From NCBI GenBank assembly GCA_003674045.1, contig PENC01000016.1:99276-163275 (forward strand): DNA of 64,000 bases, read 5' to 3'. The first letter of the stretch is position 1, and every line of letters begins with the position of its first letter. Positions 9,906-20,078 of this stretch are shown here, one piece after another. The translations under genes and the position numbers were made by a program. Source of the DNA: Streptomyces griseocarneus (lineage in GTDB: Bacteria; Actinomycetota; Actinomycetes; Streptomycetales; Streptomycetaceae). Under the pieces are notes generated by a model. That model was not told the origin of the DNA. It saw only the letters and a program-made list of their open reading frames with translations, and ran no database searches.

Positions 9906-11528
<1,623 letters not shown>

Positions 11529-11575
11529 GGCACTCCGTCCGAGGCGCTTCGGCGAGCTGATCGCTGAACGAGCGG

Positions 11576-11609
11576 AAGGCCCGGCACCCCTTCGGGGGCG
11601 CCGGGCCTT
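11576..11609 (+). terminator. Intrinsic terminator after groEL1
   Basis: Ten-base-pair stem aaggcccggc / gccgggcctt with a ccccttcgggg inner stem. It also lies 26 bases from the stop of the convergent SDR gene and could act in both directions. Confidence 0.9.
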
Positions 11610-11634
11610 CGCCTGTTCTGCGTGCCCTGCGCGG

Positions 11635-12408
11635 TTACTTCGGTCCGTACTTGCGGCCCGTCGTGGACGAGGCCCGGCTCACCGCGCGGCGCGGGGCGAT
11701 CCGCATGAGCCCCGTGAGCGCCTTGTAGCGGGGGTCCGGCACGGAGAGCGTCTTGCCGTGCCCCAGGTCGCGCAGCGCCGCCGCGACCACCTTGTCCGCG
11801 TCCAGCCAGAGCCAGGCGGGGACGTTGTCCGTGCCCATGCCCGCGCGCTCGTGGAACTCCGTACGGACGAAGCCGGGGCACAGGGCCATCAGCCGTACGC
11901 CCGAGCCGGCCAGGTCCCGCGCGACGCCCTGGGTGAACTGCACGACCCACGACTTGCTCGCGCCGTACGTGCCGCGCGGGGTGAACGCGGCCACCGACGC
12001 GACGTTGATGACCGCGCCGCGGCGGCGCTCCCGCATCCCCTCCGCCGCCGCCGAGGTCAGCCGCAGCACCGCCTCGCAGTGCACCTTGAGCATCCGCAGC
12101 TCGTCGGCCATCGAGACCTCGAGGTACGCGCCCTTGTTGCCGAAGCCCGCGTTGTTGACCAGCAGATGCACCGGGCGGTCCGCGTCGCGCAGCCGGGCCT
12201 CGACGGACTCGATGCCCTTGTCCTCGGCCAGGTCCGCGCGGAGCACCTCGACCTCCACACCGTGCCGGTCGTGGAGGTCGGTCGCCTGCGCGGACAGGCG
12301 TTCCTCGTCCCGGGCGACGAGGACCAGGTCGTGTCCGTCGGCCGCGAGCCTGCGGGCGAACGCCGCGCCGATCCCGGCCGTCGCTCCTGTGATCAATACA
12401 GTCGTCAT
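11635..12408 (-). CDS. Short-chain dehydrogenase/reductase
   Basis: 257-residue classical SDR. NAD(P)-binding TGATAGIG at residues 7-14, NNAG at 85-88, catalytic Ser138, Tyr148 and Lys152 (YGASK). The substrate cannot be told. The divergent LysR regulator gene 132 bases away may control it. The ATG at 12408 is the only sensible start. Confidence 0.9.
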   Translation of the reverse strand: MTTVLITGATAGIGAAFARRLAADGHDLVLVARDEERLSAQATDLHDRHGVEVEVLRADLAEDKGIESVEARLRDADRPVHLLVNNAGFGNKGAYLEVSMADELRMLKVHCEAVLRLTSAAAEGMRERRRGAVINVASVAAFTPRGTYGASKSWVVQFTQGVARDLAGSGVRLMALCPGFVRTEFHERAGMGTDNVPAWLWLDADKVVAAALRDLGHGKTLSVPDPRYKALTGLMRIAPRRAVSRASSTTGRKYGPK

Positions 12409-12447
12409 ACCGGCACGTTAGAGCCCGGTGGCGTTCCGTGCGGGCAG

Positions 12448-12534
12448 GATCACCCGAAGGTAGGCGACCTCATCACGACCTCACCCAAAGCAGTGAAGGT
12501 GAAGTCCGGATCACCCCCAAGGTGGGCTTATGCT
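12448..12534 (+). promoter_or_regulatory. SDR/LysR intergenic region: direct repeats and leaderless -10
   Basis: ggatcacccgaaggtaggc (12448) and ggatcacccccaaggtgggc (12508) form a direct repeat 60 bases apart, a possible LysR operator. tatgct at 12529-12534 is six bases before the LysR ATG, the spacing of a leaderless promoter; the only purine-rich stretch abuts the ATG and cannot act as a normal ribosome-binding site. Confidence 0.4.
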
Positions 12535-12540
12535 CGAAGG

Positions 12541-13455
12541 ATGATCGAGGCTCGTCATCTGAGGGTGCTGCGCGCGGTCGCCACCACCGGTTCGTTCTCG
12601 GCGGCGGCGCGCGAGCTGGGGTGCACCCAGCCCGCCGTCAGTCAGCAGATGAAGGCCCTGGAGCAGTCCACGGGCACCCCGCTGCTGATCCGCACCGGGC
12701 GCGAGATGCGCCTCACCCAGGCGGGTGAGGCCCTGGTCCGGCACGCCTCCGGCATCCTGGCCGGGCTGACCGCGGCCGAGGAGGAGGTCGCGGCGATCGC
12801 CGGGCTGCGGGCGGGGCGCGTACGGATGGTCTCCTTCCCCAGCGGCAGCTCCACACTGGTCCCCGGGGCGCTGGCGCGCATGCGGGCGGCGCACCCCGGT
12901 ACCCAGATCTCCCTCGTCGAGGCGGAGCCGCCGCGCTCGGTGGAGCTGCTGCGCGACGGCGACTGCGAGATCGCGCTCGCCTTCCGCTACCCCGAGGTGC
13001 CGGGCTCGGACCCGGCGGCCGCCGCGGAGTGGGACGACCTGGTCGTACGGCCGCTGCTCACCGACCGGCTCATCGGCGTGCTCCCCGAGGGGCACCGGCT
13101 GGCCGGTGCCGAGCGCATCGGCATCGCGGAACTGGCCGAGGAGTCGTGGATCGCGGGCTGCCCGCGCTGCCGCAGGCACTTGGTCGAGGTGTGCGAGAGC
13201 GCGGGCTTCACCCCGCGGATCGACTTCGCGACGGACGACTACCCCGCGGTGTTCGGCCTGGTCGGGGCGGGCCTCGGCGTCGCCGTGATGCCGGAGCTGG
13301 CCCTGGAGACGGTACGGCCCAAGGGGTCGGTGATCGTGCCGGTGGAGCCGGTGGTGCAGCGGGAGATCGTGGCGCTGACGCTGCCGGATCTCGCGCGGGT
13401 GCCGGCGGTTGCGGCGACGCTCTCCGAGCTGGCGACCGCGACGGCTCGCCCTTAG
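12541..13455 (+). CDS. LysR family transcriptional regulator
   Basis: 304 residues. The N-terminal winged HTH (MIEARHLRVLRAVATTG, then SFSAAARELGCTQPAVSQQ) is followed by a periplasmic-binding-protein-like effector domain. IAGCPRCRRH gives two cysteines close together in the effector domain, a possible redox or metal feature. It is divergent from an SDR gene, its probable target. Start at ATG 12541, probably leaderless. Confidence 0.9.
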   Translation: MIEARHLRVLRAVATTGSFSAAARELGCTQPAVSQQMKALEQSTGTPLLIRTGREMRLTQAGEALVRHASGILAGLTAAEEEVAAIAGLRAGRVRMVSFPSGSSTLVPGALARMRAAHPGTQISLVEAEPPRSVELLRDGDCEIALAFRYPEVPGSDPAAAAEWDDLVVRPLLTDRLIGVLPEGHRLAGAERIGIAELAEESWIAGCPRCRRHLVEVCESAGFTPRIDFATDDYPAVFGLVGAGLGVAVMPELALETVRPKGSVIVPVEPVVQREIVALTLPDLARVPAVAATLSELATATARP

Positions 13456-13463
13456 GCGGCTCC

Positions 13464-13592
13464 CCTGCGTTGGGGCTCCGCCCCGGGCCCCGTTCGCCTA
13501 TGGGGGTGCCTCTTGCGCTTTGCGCGCGGCTGCGGGTTCGTTGTGGCCGGTCGCGCAGTTCCCCGCGCCCCTTTCGGGGCACGGCCCCGCGC
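13464..13592. repeat. Dispersed intergenic repeat, copy D
   Basis: ggggctccgccccgggcccc hairpin module, then gcgcgcggctgcgggttcg, then cgcgcagttccccgcgcc and a short ccccttt..ggggc stem. It separates the convergent LysR and whiD genes. Confidence 0.7.
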
Positions 13593-13599
13593 CGGTCGC

Positions 13600-13905
13600 C
13601 TACGCCACCGTCGGGGTGATCGTGCGGTGCCTGGCCCGGCCCATGAGTTCCTCGCGTTCGTCTTCCGTGAGGCCGCCCCATACCCCGTAGGGCTCGCGCA
13701 CGGCCAGCGCGTGCGCCGCGCACTCCGCCCGCACGGGGCACCGCATGCACACTTCCTTCGCCGAGGTCTCGCGCGCGCTGCGCGCCGCACCGCGCTCGCC
13801 CTCGGGGTGGAAGAACAGGGAGCTGTCGACCCCGCGGCAGGCCGCCAGGAGCTGCCAGTCCCACAGGTCCGCGTTGGGGCCCGGAAGGCGGGAGAAGTCT
13901 GCCAT
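13600..13905 (-). CDS. whiD: WhiB-like iron-sulfur regulator WhiD
   Basis: 101 residues with the WhiB signature: four [4Fe-4S] cysteines (Cys23, Cys53, Cys56, Cys62) and the GVWGG turn before the basic ERARHR-type tail (GRARHR here). WhiD is needed for spore maturation in S. coelicolor and works with the sigma factor HrdB. The identity rests on family features and on the whiD-bldM-shbA-guaB order. gaggag lies just upstream of the ATG at 13905. Confidence 0.9.
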   Translation of the reverse strand: MADFSRLPGPNADLWDWQLLAACRGVDSSLFFHPEGERGAARSARETSAKEVCMRCPVRAECAAHALAVREPYGVWGGLTEDEREELMGRARHRTITPTVA

Positions 13906-13980
13906 TGCTGTCTCCTCGGAGCGATCCGCCGATGGAAGCAGATGTAAATATGACTGATTGCGAATCTAGTCATAGAGACC

Positions 13981-14020
13981 GGCAAATGGGAAGAAAGACT
14001 GCTCCGCGTGGGCAAATGGG
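13981..14020. repeat. Direct repeat in whiD-bldM intergenic region
   Basis: ggcaaatggg occurs at 13981-13990 and 14011-14020, exactly 30 bases apart (about three helical turns). It lies in the 367-base divergent whiD-bldM region and may bind an activator. Apart from this repeat and the promoter at 14112, I see nothing else there. Confidence 0.4.
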
Positions 14021-14111
14021 GCATAGTCGGTGCGCCGTGAAGGGCGCCCCCAATGCGCCCTGCTCCGTGTCCGCGCCCTCACGTAGAGTGCCGAACGTGG
14101 CCGACCGAGCC

Positions 14112-14139
14112 CGTAACTCTTTCGGGTGACCGTCGTTGA
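14112..14139 (+). promoter_or_regulatory. Sigma-BldN-type promoter of bldM
   Basis: CGTAAC at 14112-14117 and CGTTGA at 14134-14139 with a 16-base spacer. This matches the promoter recognised by the ECF sigma factor BldN, whose known key target in S. coelicolor is bldM. It lies 133 bases before the bldM ATG. Confidence 0.85.
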
Positions 14140-14272
14140 GAGGGCGGAGGCGGTTGACGGATGAAGCAGTCGGGCAGATGTCCGGACCTGCCGGAGAGCG
14201 TCGATCGCACAGGTGACGATCAGTACCAGCCTGGAGGCTCAAGGTGACGCGCATCAGCTGCGGAGGACGGCC

Positions 14273-14884
14273 ATGACATCCGTCCTCGTCTGCGACGATT
14301 CCCCGCTTGCCCGAGAGGCGCTCCGCCGTGCGGTGGCGACCGTGCCCGGCGTCGAGCGTGTGACGACGGCGGCCAACGGCGAGGAAGTCCTCCGCCGCTG
14401 GGGCGCCGATCGTTCGGATCTCATTCTGATGGACGTACGCATGCCCGGACTCGGCGGCGTCGAGACGGTCCGGCGGCTGCTCTCCGCCGACCCCGGAGCA
14501 CGCATCATCATGCTCACGGTCGCCGAGGACCTCGACGGCGTCGCGCTCGCGGTCGCCGCCGGGGCGCGCGGCTATCTGCACAAGGACGCCTCGCGCGCCG
14601 AGCTGCGGGCCACCGTGACGCAGGCGCTCGCCGACCCGACCTGGCGGCTCGCCCCGCGGCGGCTGCGCTCGGCGGAGATGGGCGCCGCGCCCACCCTCAC
14701 CGCGCGGGAGATCCAGGTGCTCGAAGGGATGAGCCACGGCCGTTCCAATGCGGAGATCGGGCGCGAGCTGTTCCTCTCCGAGGACACCGTGAAGACCCAC
14801 GCGCGGCGGCTGTTCAAGAAGTTGGGCGCCTCGGACCGGGCGCACGCCGTGGCGCTCGGCTTCCGCTGGGGCCTGGTCCGCTGA
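14273..14884 (+). CDS. bldM: Response regulator BldM
   Basis: 203-residue NarL/FixJ-type orphan response regulator controlling aerial hyphae and sporulation genes. The receiver domain has Asp54 in LILMDVRMPGLGG, but known BldM does not need phosphorylation and works as a homodimer or as a heterodimer with WhiI. The C-terminal LuxR-type HTH spans about 138-200 (LTAREIQVLEGMSHGRSNAEIG). The ATG at 14273 follows ggaggac. No sensor kinase gene is near. Confidence 0.96.
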   Translation: MTSVLVCDDSPLAREALRRAVATVPGVERVTTAANGEEVLRRWGADRSDLILMDVRMPGLGGVETVRRLLSADPGARIIMLTVAEDLDGVALAVAAGARGYLHKDASRAELRATVTQALADPTWRLAPRRLRSAEMGAAPTLTAREIQVLEGMSHGRSNAEIGRELFLSEDTVKTHARRLFKKLGASDRAHAVALGFRWGLVR

Positions 14885-14911
14885 GCCGGGCCCCGTCCCC
14901 GGTCCGCTGAG

Positions 14912-14958
14912 CCGGGTGTGGCGCGCAGCGCCGTGAGGTCGCGGTGCGCGCCACCCGG
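14912..14958 (+). terminator. Terminator after bldM
   Basis: Stem tggcgcgca / tgcgcgcca, extended by ccgggt / cccgg around a bulge. A 16-base duplication, ggtccgctgagccggg (14875 and 14901), covers the bldM stop codon and abuts the stem. Nothing else is seen in the 304 bases before shbA except its leader. Confidence 0.75.
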
Positions 14959-15188
14959 GTAGGTGAGGTGCCGTGGCCTCGGTGCGCCCCGGCCCAGCGC
15001 CGAAACTCCGAGCGATGCCGCATCCTTGGAGTGTGACCCCTCCCCGGCCGGAGGCCGATGCTCCTCGCTCGGCCGGCGACGACCCCATGACGGACGAGCC
15101 CCGTCCCGTGACCGGTGGTACCGGCACAAGCTATCGGTGGAGTCGAGCGGGTGGGGGCGGGTATACCCGGAAGGGGGAGACGCTAGAC

Positions 15189-15881
15189 GTGAGTACGAGG
15201 ACACCTACGCGTAACGGTTCGATGCACGACTATGAAGGCGGTGCCGTGGATCGCTTGGCGTCAAGGCACCATGGACCGATGCGCGACGACGACACGACGG
15301 GGTCTCCCGCGGCTGCCGCCCCCGGGGAGATCGGCGCACTCGTGGCCCTCGCTGTCGAGGGGGACCGGCGGGCCACGCACGATCTGCTCGCCCTGGTGCA
15401 CCCGCTCGCGCTGCGCTACTGCCGCACCCGGCTCTCGCGGCTGCCGGGTGACGCCCGGCACTTCGTGGACGACCTGGCGCAGGAGGTCTGTCTCGCGGTG
15501 CTGTGCGCCCTGCCGCGCTACCGCGACACCGGCCGCCCCTTCGAGGCGTTCGTGGTGGCCATCGCCGCGCACAAGGTCGCCGATCTCCAGCGGGCCGCCA
15601 TGCGGCACCCGGGCAGCACGGCCGTGCCCTCCGACGAGATGCCGGAACAGCCCGACGACTCCCTGGGCCCCGAGGAGCGGGCGCTGCTCAGCAGCGACGC
15701 CGAGTGGGCCAAGAAGCTGCTGGCCAACCTCCCGGAGAACCAGCGCGAGCTGCTGCTGCTGCGCGTCGCCATCGGTATGACCGCGGAGGAGACCGGCCAG
15801 ATGCTGGGCATGTCCCCGGGCGCCGTGCGGGTCGCCCAGCACCGTGCGCTCAGCAGGCTCAGGGCCCTCGCCGAGCAGTGA
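15189..15881 (+). CDS. shbA: ECF sigma factor ShbA
   Basis: 230-residue group IV sigma factor. Region 2 (RHFVDDLAQEVCLAVL ... KVADLQR) and region 4 (LPENQRELLLLRVAIGMTAEETGQ) are present. In S. griseus and S. coelicolor the sigma factor between bldM and guaB drives hrdB, the principal sigma gene, and is needed for normal growth. The GTG at 15189 follows gggggaga at good spacing; the frame is open upstream to 14973 but is not supported. No anti-sigma gene is adjacent, as expected for ShbA. Confidence 0.88.
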   Translation: MSTRTPTRNGSMHDYEGGAVDRLASRHHGPMRDDDTTGSPAAAAPGEIGALVALAVEGDRRATHDLLALVHPLALRYCRTRLSRLPGDARHFVDDLAQEVCLAVLCALPRYRDTGRPFEAFVVAIAAHKVADLQRAAMRHPGSTAVPSDEMPEQPDDSLGPEERALLSSDAEWAKKLLANLPENQRELLLLRVAIGMTAEETGQMLGMSPGAVRVAQHRALSRLRALAEQ

Positions 15882-16013
15882 TCGACCGCGCTTGTCGTGC
15901 GCTTGTTGTGTGATGGTCCAAGTGATGCGGGACTCAGTCGTCGTGGAATGGGACACGTGTGACGGCCGTTAGCATGGGAGTCCCCGCCGAGGCAAGACCA
16001 TTGGGAAGGTGTC

Positions 16014-17516
16014 ATGACTGACAACGTCGACGGAATGCCCGCGAAATTCGCGATGCTCGGTCTGACATACGACGACGTCCTGCTGCTGCCGGGCGCTTCG
16101 GAGGTTCTGCCGAACGCGGTGGACACCTCTTCCCGTGTCTCGCGCAACGTCCGGGTGAACATCCCGCTGATGTCCGCCGCGATGGACAAGGTGACCGAGG
16201 CGCGCATGGCCATCGCCATGGCCCGGCAGGGCGGCGTCGGCGTGCTGCACCGCAACCTCTCCATCGAGGACCAGGCCAACCAGGTCGACCTGGTCAAGCG
16301 CTCCGAGTCCGGCATGGTCACCGACCCGATCACGGTCCGCCCGGACGCCACGCTCGCCGAGGCCGACGCGCTGTGCGCCAAGTTCCGCATCAGCGGTGTG
16401 CCGGTGACCGACGCCGCGGGCAAGCTGCTCGGCATCGTCACCAACCGCGACATGGCCTTCGAGCTGGACCGCAGCCGCCAGGTGCGCGAGGTCATGACCC
16501 CGATGCCGCTGGTCACGGGCAAGGTCGGGATCTCCGGCGAGGACGCCATGGAGCTGCTCCGCCGCCACAAGATCGAGAAGCTGCCGCTGGTCGACGACGC
16601 GGGCGTCCTCAAGGGCCTCATCACGGTCAAGGACTTCGTCAAGGCCGAGCAGTACCCCCACGCCGCCAAGGACGCCGAGGGCCGCCTGATCGTCGGTGCC
16701 GCGGTGGGCGTCGGCGACGAGGCGTACGACCGCGCCCAGGCGCTGGTCGAGGCCGGTGCCGACTTCCTGGTCGTGGACAGCGCCCACGGCCACAGCCGCG
16801 GCATCCTCGACATGATCGCCAAGGTGAAGTCGAACATCAACGTCGATGTCGTCGGCGGCAACGTCGCGACCCGCGACGGCGCCCGGGCGCTGATCGACGC
16901 GGGTGTCGACGGCGTCAAGGTTGGTGTCGGCCCGGGCTCGATCTGCACCACCCGCGTGGTCGCCGGCATCGGCGTGCCGCAGGTCACCGCGATCTACGAG
17001 GCCGCGCAGGCCTGCCACGCGGCGGGCGTGCCGCTGATCGGCGACGGCGGTCTGCAGTACTCGGGCGACATCGCCAAGGCGATCGCCGCGGGCGCGGACA
17101 CGGTGATGCTCGGCTCGCTGCTCGCGGGCTGCGAGGAGTCGCCGGGCGAGATGGTCTTCATCAACGGCAAGCAGTTCAAGTCGTACCGCGGCATGGGCTC
17201 GCTGGGCGCGATGCAGTCGCGCGGCCAGGCCCGTTCGTTCTCGAAGGACCGCTACTTCCAGGACAACGTCCTCTCCGAGGACAAGCTCGTCCCCGAGGGC
17301 ATCGAGGGCCAGGTGCCCTACCGCGGCCCGCTGGCCTCGGTCGCCCACCAGCTCATCGGCGGCCTGCGTGCCTCCATGGGCTACGTCGGCTCGGCGAACA
17401 TCCAGGAGCTCAAGGACAAGGGCACCTTCGTCCGCATCACGTCCGCGGGCCTCAAGGAGAGCCACCCGCACGACATCCAGATGACGGTCGAGGCGCCGAA
17501 CTACTCCCGCCGGTAG
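16014..17516 (+). CDS. guaB: Inosine-5'-monophosphate dehydrogenase
   Basis: Converts IMP to XMP with NAD+, the committed step of GMP synthesis. 500 residues: TIM barrel interrupted by a pair of CBS domains (about 100-220), catalytic loop GPGSICTTR with Cys311, and the active-site flap near the C-terminus. ATG at 16014 after a gaaggtg ribosome-binding site. A strong terminator follows, so guaB and guaB3 probably have separate promoters. Confidence 0.97.
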   Translation: MTDNVDGMPAKFAMLGLTYDDVLLLPGASEVLPNAVDTSSRVSRNVRVNIPLMSAAMDKVTEARMAIAMARQGGVGVLHRNLSIEDQANQVDLVKRSESGMVTDPITVRPDATLAEADALCAKFRISGVPVTDAAGKLLGIVTNRDMAFELDRSRQVREVMTPMPLVTGKVGISGEDAMELLRRHKIEKLPLVDDAGVLKGLITVKDFVKAEQYPHAAKDAEGRLIVGAAVGVGDEAYDRAQALVEAGADFLVVDSAHGHSRGILDMIAKVKSNINVDVVGGNVATRDGARALIDAGVDGVKVGVGPGSICTTRVVAGIGVPQVTAIYEAAQACHAAGVPLIGDGGLQYSGDIAKAIAAGADTVMLGSLLAGCEESPGEMVFINGKQFKSYRGMGSLGAMQSRGQARSFSKDRYFQDNVLSEDKLVPEGIEGQVPYRGPLASVAHQLIGGLRASMGYVGSANIQELKDKGTFVRITSAGLKESHPHDIQMTVEAPNYSRR

Positions 17517-17532
17517 TAGTTCGCGTTTCAAG

Positions 17533-17561
17533 AAGCCCGCGGCCGCCCAGGCCGCGGGCTT
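17533..17561 (+). terminator. Terminator after guaB
   Basis: Twelve-base-pair stem aagcccgcggcc / ggccgcgggctt with a five-base loop. Confidence 0.9.
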
Positions 17562-17613
17562 CGCCGCGTCGGGGATACTGGATGCGGCAGACGTAGAAGG
17601 AAAGGCCACAAAC

Positions 17614-18741
17614 GTGACTGAGATCGAGATCGGGCGCGGCAAGCGCGGCCGCCGGGCGTACGCGTTCGACGACATCGCCGTCGTCCCGAGTCGCCGTACC
17701 CGCGACCCGAAGGAGGTCTCGATCGCCTGGCAGATCGACGCCTACCGCTTCGAGCTGCCGTTCCTGGCCGCCCCGATGGACTCGGTGGTCTCCCCCGAGA
17801 CCGCCATCCGCATCGGTGAGCTGGGTGGCCTCGGCGTGCTCAACCTCGAGGGCCTGTGGACCCGCTACGAGGACCCGGAGCCGCTGCTGGCCGAGATCGC
17901 CGAGCTGGACGAGACCGCCGCGACCCGCCGCCTCCAGGAGATCTACTCCGCTCCGATCAAGGAGGAGCTGATCGGGCAGCGCATCAAGGAGGTCCGCGAC
18001 TCCGGTGTCGTGACCGCCGCCGCGCTCTCCCCGCAGCGCACCGCGCAGTTCTCCAAGGCCGTCGTCGACGCCGGCGTGGACATCTTCGTGATCCGCGGTA
18101 CGACCGTCTCCGCCGAGCACGTCTCCGGTGCCGCCGAGCCGCTGAACCTGAAGCAGTTCATCTACGAGCTCGACGTGCCGGTGATCGTCGGTGGCTGTGC
18201 CACCTACACGGCCGCGCTGCACCTGATGCGCACGGGCGCCGCGGGTGTCCTCGTCGGCTTCGGCGGCGGCGCCGCCCACACCACCCGCAACGTGCTGGGC
18301 ATCCAGGTCCCGATGGCGACCGCGGTCGCCGACGTGGCCGCCGCCCGCCGGGACTACATGGACGAGTCCGGCGGCCGCTACGTCCACGTGATCGCCGACG
18401 GCGGCGTGGGCTGGTCCGGCGACCTGCCGAAGGCCATCGCCTGCGGTGCCGACGCCGTGATGATGGGCTCCCCGCTGGCTCGCGCCACCGACGCCCCGGG
18501 CCGCGGCTTCCACTGGGGCATGGAGGCCGTCCACGAGGACGTGCCGCGCGGCAAGCGCATGAACCTGGGCACCGTGGGCACCACCGAGGAGATCCTCACC
18601 GGTCCCTCGCACACCCCGGACGGCTCGATGAACATGTTCGGCGCCCTGCGTCGCGCGATGGCCACCACGGGCTACAGCGAGCTCAAGGAGTTCCAGCGTG
18701 TCGAGGTGACGGTCGCGCCGTCGGAGAGCCACAAGCGCTGA
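17614..18741 (+). CDS. guaB3: GuaB3 family IMP dehydrogenase-related protein
   Basis: 375 residues of the GuaB3 family, an IMPDH/GMP-reductase-like TIM barrel without CBS domains. Where IMPDH has the catalytic cysteine loop GPGSICTTR, this protein reads VGFGGGAAHTTRNVLG, with His in the Cys position, so classical IMPDH chemistry is unlikely. The substrate motif DGGVGWSGDLPKAIACGADAVM is kept. I recall similar GuaB3 proteins in other actinobacteria. GTG start at 17614; a terminator follows. Confidence 0.88.
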   Translation: MTEIEIGRGKRGRRAYAFDDIAVVPSRRTRDPKEVSIAWQIDAYRFELPFLAAPMDSVVSPETAIRIGELGGLGVLNLEGLWTRYEDPEPLLAEIAELDETAATRRLQEIYSAPIKEELIGQRIKEVRDSGVVTAAALSPQRTAQFSKAVVDAGVDIFVIRGTTVSAEHVSGAAEPLNLKQFIYELDVPVIVGGCATYTAALHLMRTGAAGVLVGFGGGAAHTTRNVLGIQVPMATAVADVAAARRDYMDESGGRYVHVIADGGVGWSGDLPKAIACGADAVMMGSPLARATDAPGRGFHWGMEAVHEDVPRGKRMNLGTVGTTEEILTGPSHTPDGSMNMFGALRRAMATTGYSELKEFQRVEVTVAPSESHKR

Positions 18742-18761
18742 CGCCTCCCGCGATCACGGAG

Positions 18762-18796
18762 GAGGGCCAGGAACCGTACGCCGGTTCCCGGCCCTC
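18762..18796 (+). terminator. Terminator after guaB3
   Basis: Stem gagggccaggaacc / ggttcccggccctc (one G-U pair) with a seven-base loop, followed by tttcttt. Confidence 0.9.
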
Positions 18797-18884
18797 TTTC
18801 TTTGCTGCCCTGTTGCCGCTCCGTTGTCGCCTCAACTCCGTTAGTTCCGTATAAAGGTTCGGCCATAGGGAATACTGGCGACTT

Positions 18885-20039
18885 ATGGCGCAAAGCAAGT
18901 CGTTCAGCGGCAGGGACATGGGGATCGACCTCGGCACGGCGAACACGCTGGTGTACGTGCGGGGGAAGGGAGTGGTGCTCAACGAGCCATCAGTCGTCGC
19001 CGTCAACGCCGAGGACGGCAGCGTGCTGTCGGTCGGTCACGAGGCCAAGGAGACCATCGGCCGCACCCCTTCGAACATCGTCGCGGTCCGCCCGCTGCGC
19101 GACGGCGTCATAGCCGACTTCGAGATAGCCGAGCGGATGATGCGGCACTTCATCAAGAAGGTGCTGGGCAACCGCCTGTTCACCCGCCCGCGCGTCGTGG
19201 TGTGCGTCCCGTCCGGCATCACCGGCGTCGAGCGGCGCGCGGTCATCGAGGCCGCGTCGCGCGCCGGTGCCCGCCAGGTGCACCTGGTGGAGGAGCCGAT
19301 GGCGGCGGCGATCGGCGCGGGGCTGCCGGTCAGCGAGCCCACCGGCTGCATGGTCGTCGACATCGGCGGCGGCACCACCGAGGTCGCCGTGATCTCCCTG
19401 GGCGGCATCGTCACCGCGCGCTCCGTCCGTACCGCGGGTGACGCGATGGACGTGGCGATCACGTCGTACGTCAAGAAGAAGTACGCCCTCGCGATCGGTG
19501 AACGTACCGCCGAGGAAATCAAGATGAGCATCGGCTCGGCCTCGCCGACGGCTTCCTGGAACGCCGCCGGGCTCTCCGCGCTCGCCCGTCAGATCGAGAA
19601 GAACGACGGTCTGAAGGACGTGGGCGGCGACCCCGAGGAGACCCAGGGCCTGCTGCCGCCGGACCGCTTCACCATTCGCGGTCGCGACCAGGTCAGCGGC
19701 CTGCCGAAGACGCTGGAGCTGACGGCCGACGAGATCCGGCACGCGCTGACGGAGCCCGTCGACGCCATCGTCATGGCCGTCCGGCAGACGCTGGACGAGA
19801 CGCCGCCGGAGCTCGCGGGCGACATCATGGACCGCGGCATCGTCCTCACGGGCGGCGGCGCGCTCCTGCGCGGCCTGGACACGCGGCTGAGCAAGGAGCT
19901 CGACATCCCCGTCCTCATCGCCGAGGAGCCGCTGGACTGCGTCGCCGTGGGCACGGGGCGCTGCGTCGAGGACTTCGCCGCGCTCAAGACGGTGCTGGAC
20001 ACCCCGGCGGGCCGGCTCCTGGGCGCCGGCCGTCTGTAG
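18885..20039 (+). CDS. MreB/Mbl family actin-like protein
   Basis: 384 residues. RDMGIDLGTANTLVYVRGKG, the phosphate motif DIGGGTTEVAVISLGGI and LTGGGALLRGLD are intact. About 40 extra residues (near 223-262, ASWNAAGLSALARQIEKND onward) interrupt the region before IRGRDQVSGLPKTLELTADEIR, compared with canonical MreB as I recall it. No mreC/mreD follows, so this is an MreB paralogue rather than the dcw-linked gene. Streptomyces MreB proteins act in spore-wall synthesis. The Ser/Thr kinase locus about 4 kb downstream resembles one linked to that complex in S. coelicolor; any link here is inference. Confidence 0.9.
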   Translation: MAQSKSFSGRDMGIDLGTANTLVYVRGKGVVLNEPSVVAVNAEDGSVLSVGHEAKETIGRTPSNIVAVRPLRDGVIADFEIAERMMRHFIKKVLGNRLFTRPRVVVCVPSGITGVERRAVIEAASRAGARQVHLVEEPMAAAIGAGLPVSEPTGCMVVDIGGGTTEVAVISLGGIVTARSVRTAGDAMDVAITSYVKKKYALAIGERTAEEIKMSIGSASPTASWNAAGLSALARQIEKNDGLKDVGGDPEETQGLLPPDRFTIRGRDQVSGLPKTLELTADEIRHALTEPVDAIVMAVRQTLDETPPELAGDIMDRGIVLTGGGALLRGLDTRLSKELDIPVLIAEEPLDCVAVGTGRCVEDFAALKTVLDTPAGRLLGAGRL

Positions 20040-20040
20040 G

Positions 20041-20078
20041 AGGGTTCCGGGGGCTTCGCCCCCGGAACCCTCTTTTTC
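20041..20078. terminator. Bidirectional terminator between mreB-like and dehydrogenase genes
   Basis: Perfect 13-base-pair stem agggttccggggg / cccccggaaccct with loop cttcg, followed by ctttttct on the plus strand. The two convergent stop codons directly flank it. Confidence 0.93.
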
